A stretch of DNA of 64,000 nucleotides, from NCBI GenBank assembly GCA_036365455.1, contig JAWQUS010000030.1:310001-374000 (forward strand), in the 5' to 3' direction. Made by a program: the position numbers and the translations under genes. This DNA comes from Macrosoma leucophasiata. Taxonomy: Eukaryota; Arthropoda; Insecta; Lepidoptera; Hedylidae. Shown in pieces: positions 62,627 through 64,000 of this stretch (within the stretch, counting starts at the first letter, position 1; each line of letters opens with the position of its first letter). Below the pieces are notes generated by a model. It was not told where the DNA came from. It was given only the letters and a program-made list of their open reading frames with translations, and searched no databases.

Positions 62627-62880
62627 GCTGGTGGTAGAGTAATTCCAGTGCCGAAGTTCGAAAGCGCAGACACCACACTGTATTACTTAATCTATCTAAT
62701 ACCAAATGACAGCATTCAGCACCGTCGTGTTCTGATTAGATGGTATTGGTCTTCGTAATAACTACTACAGAGCCAAAAAATAGACCTCAGGGGGGGGCGG
62801 GGGGGGGCAACACATCGACATCTTGGCCTCCCGTTTTTATGCAAAATGGCATGCTTATTTGCCACCGTCATTACTCACAA
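62627..62880 (+). repeat. ACTGG-family copy, subfamily 2, with poly-G
   Basis: GCTGGTGGTAGAGTAATTCC to CCACCGTCATTACTCACAAA. The same CTCAGGGG position as in the 61487 copy is expanded to a G-run (62790-62807). Confidence 0.8.
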
Positions 62881-62881
62881 A

Positions 62882-63940
62882 ACTTTGATTTAGGCCTCAA
62901 GCCTAGTTGCAAAATCTCTACGACCAGGTAAATGAATTGACAGGCGTCAACATAGAGCAACGCGGTCCACCGGTCGCGGTGGACCGGAGGGAAGTAGCCA
63001 TAGCGTGTATTACCGATGCAAAACAGTCTGTCATTTTTTGCGGGGGGAAATGCGTGCGACACACGCACAATACAAAAATCATCTGTTACTACGAAACTCA
63101 CACCTTGACTTTAACAAAATACAGAAACAATTTCACGCACACATTTAAACATCTAGGCGATAGGTATAGGCCGATCTGGACTTGTACTTTGACAGAGGGG
63201 CAAGCCTGCATATGGCTACTCCCCTCCGGTGTTGCTCTATGGGCGTCAAGGATCATTAAACGTGAGGAAAAGATCGCACATTAATATGTAGCCACATCAC
63301 AAACGTACGAAAAGTAATATCAAATAACGATTATAGACCTGATAAATGACATGATAGTGCCCTTGTTTGTCATCAAACTAGATAGACATTCATCAGGAAG
63401 ACTATTATGATTACGCATTACAAATGGTTTCTCCGGTAAGTGGCAACCAGCCAGACTTTTTCACGACTTCCCCATTCCATAAATAGTTAATGTTCAGGTT
63501 GCAAGGTTCAAGAATGGAGCAACTTTCTGGTTTTTAAACTTGAACTCTAGCACATACGGGTATAGCAACTTTGCCCTTTGGGTTAAGGCGGTGTTCCACG
63601 GCAGCGAGCGGCGCTTCGTTTATCTTCAATTTTGTTTGAAGATTCATATGATAACCTTAATTTATGCATACGCTACAGAAAATAGATAATTTGTAACATA
63701 ATTAAATATTACACTGTTCATTAACGCACTTATATAATTATAAGCATATTTTTATATTAGGTTATTATTTTTATACAAAGGAATATGAGTATTCATCGTA
63801 TAATATAATGAAGTCACTTAATATGAGTTAGTTAGTAGTCATGTTACGAAAATTAAATAACAAGAACCCAATTCACATCTAATTTTGTAGTAAGCAAATA
63901 TACACAGCCTAATATAATATTAAAATTTGAGAGACACCTA
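62882..63940. other. 1 kb interval without an identified gene
   Basis: The 125-codon frame 62907-63284 has no recognised domain. It contains the 10 bp-arm hairpin CGGTCCACCG/CGGTGGACCG at 62963-62986. The remainder is AT-rich. Confidence 0.3.
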
Positions 63941-63945
63941 CCTCA

Positions 63946-64000
63946 AACTGCCTCAGTAGTCTAGTGGTAGCTAGCTACTACTACGCTAGGGTTCGGTTCA
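63946..64000 (+). repeat. tRNA-derived SINE-A head, cut by the window end
   Basis: ACTGCCTCAGTAGTCTAGTG contains A-box TAGTCTAGTGG, and GGTTCGGTTCA at 63990-64000 is the B-box. The body would lie beyond the window. Confidence 0.75.

Overview
This 64 kb window looks like intergenic or intronic DNA from an insect, most likely a moth or butterfly (Lepidoptera). The base composition is AT-rich and no open frame reads as a recognisable host gene. Its repeats are of kinds I associate with Lepidoptera: tRNA-headed SINEs, RTE-type LINE ends with TGATGA tails, LINE-like ends with ATT tails, and Helitron-like elements ending in CTAGT or carrying GTCT/GACA microsatellites. I cannot name the species or the locus. 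The only protein remnant I recognise is the 62-codon C-terminus of an RTE-like reverse transcriptase at 43835-44020. Two segments, at 18084-18403 (+) and 42058-42414 (-), are weak candidates for host exons.

The dominant component is one short interspersed repeat of about 280-330 bp, called here the ACTGG family. There are over 40 full or partial copies on both strands, making up roughly a seventh of the window. Full copies begin abruptly at ACTGGTGGTAGAGCTCC and end in TTACATAAAA plus an A-run. There are two subfamilies. Copies are nested in each other, tandemly duplicated inside, broken by a LINE, or refolded into hairpins.

Between the transposons lies a second, less expected pattern. At least ten stretches of otherwise unique, apparently non-coding DNA occur as two to four head-to-tail diverged copies, about 0.25-1.7 kb apart. 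They lie at 3.5/4.4, 7.7-9.6 (four copies), 11.6/12.5/14.2, 18.1/19.8, 23.2/24.5, 28.0/29.2/29.6, 40.2/40.8, 45.5/45.8, 54.5/55.2 and 61.2/61.9 kb. Several retain identical runs of 25-39 bases next to diverged sequence, and many of the pairs are separated by a later transposon insertion. This resembles a regulatory landscape built by local duplication of conserved elements, but the sequence alone cannot prove function.

A third pattern is a set of about sixteen perfect or near-perfect hairpins with short loops, including a 54 bp palindrome with 26 bp arms and a 2-base loop, and a 114 bp palindrome with 36 bp outer arms. Several lie inside repeat copies and replace the normal sequence with its own reverse complement, as expected from template-switch mutation.

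Layout: 0-7 kb ACTGG copies, a 63 bp-arm palindrome and RTE ends; 7-10 kb the four-copy unit array; 10-15 kb a Helitron-like element and the three-copy block; 15-27 kb dense repeats; 28-30 kb the second three-copy array; 30-47 kb mixed repeats, SINEs and LINE ends; 47-53 kb palindromes, a TC microsatellite and a Helitron-like element of about 1 kb; 54-64 kb mostly unique AT-rich DNA, ending inside a tRNA-derived SINE.
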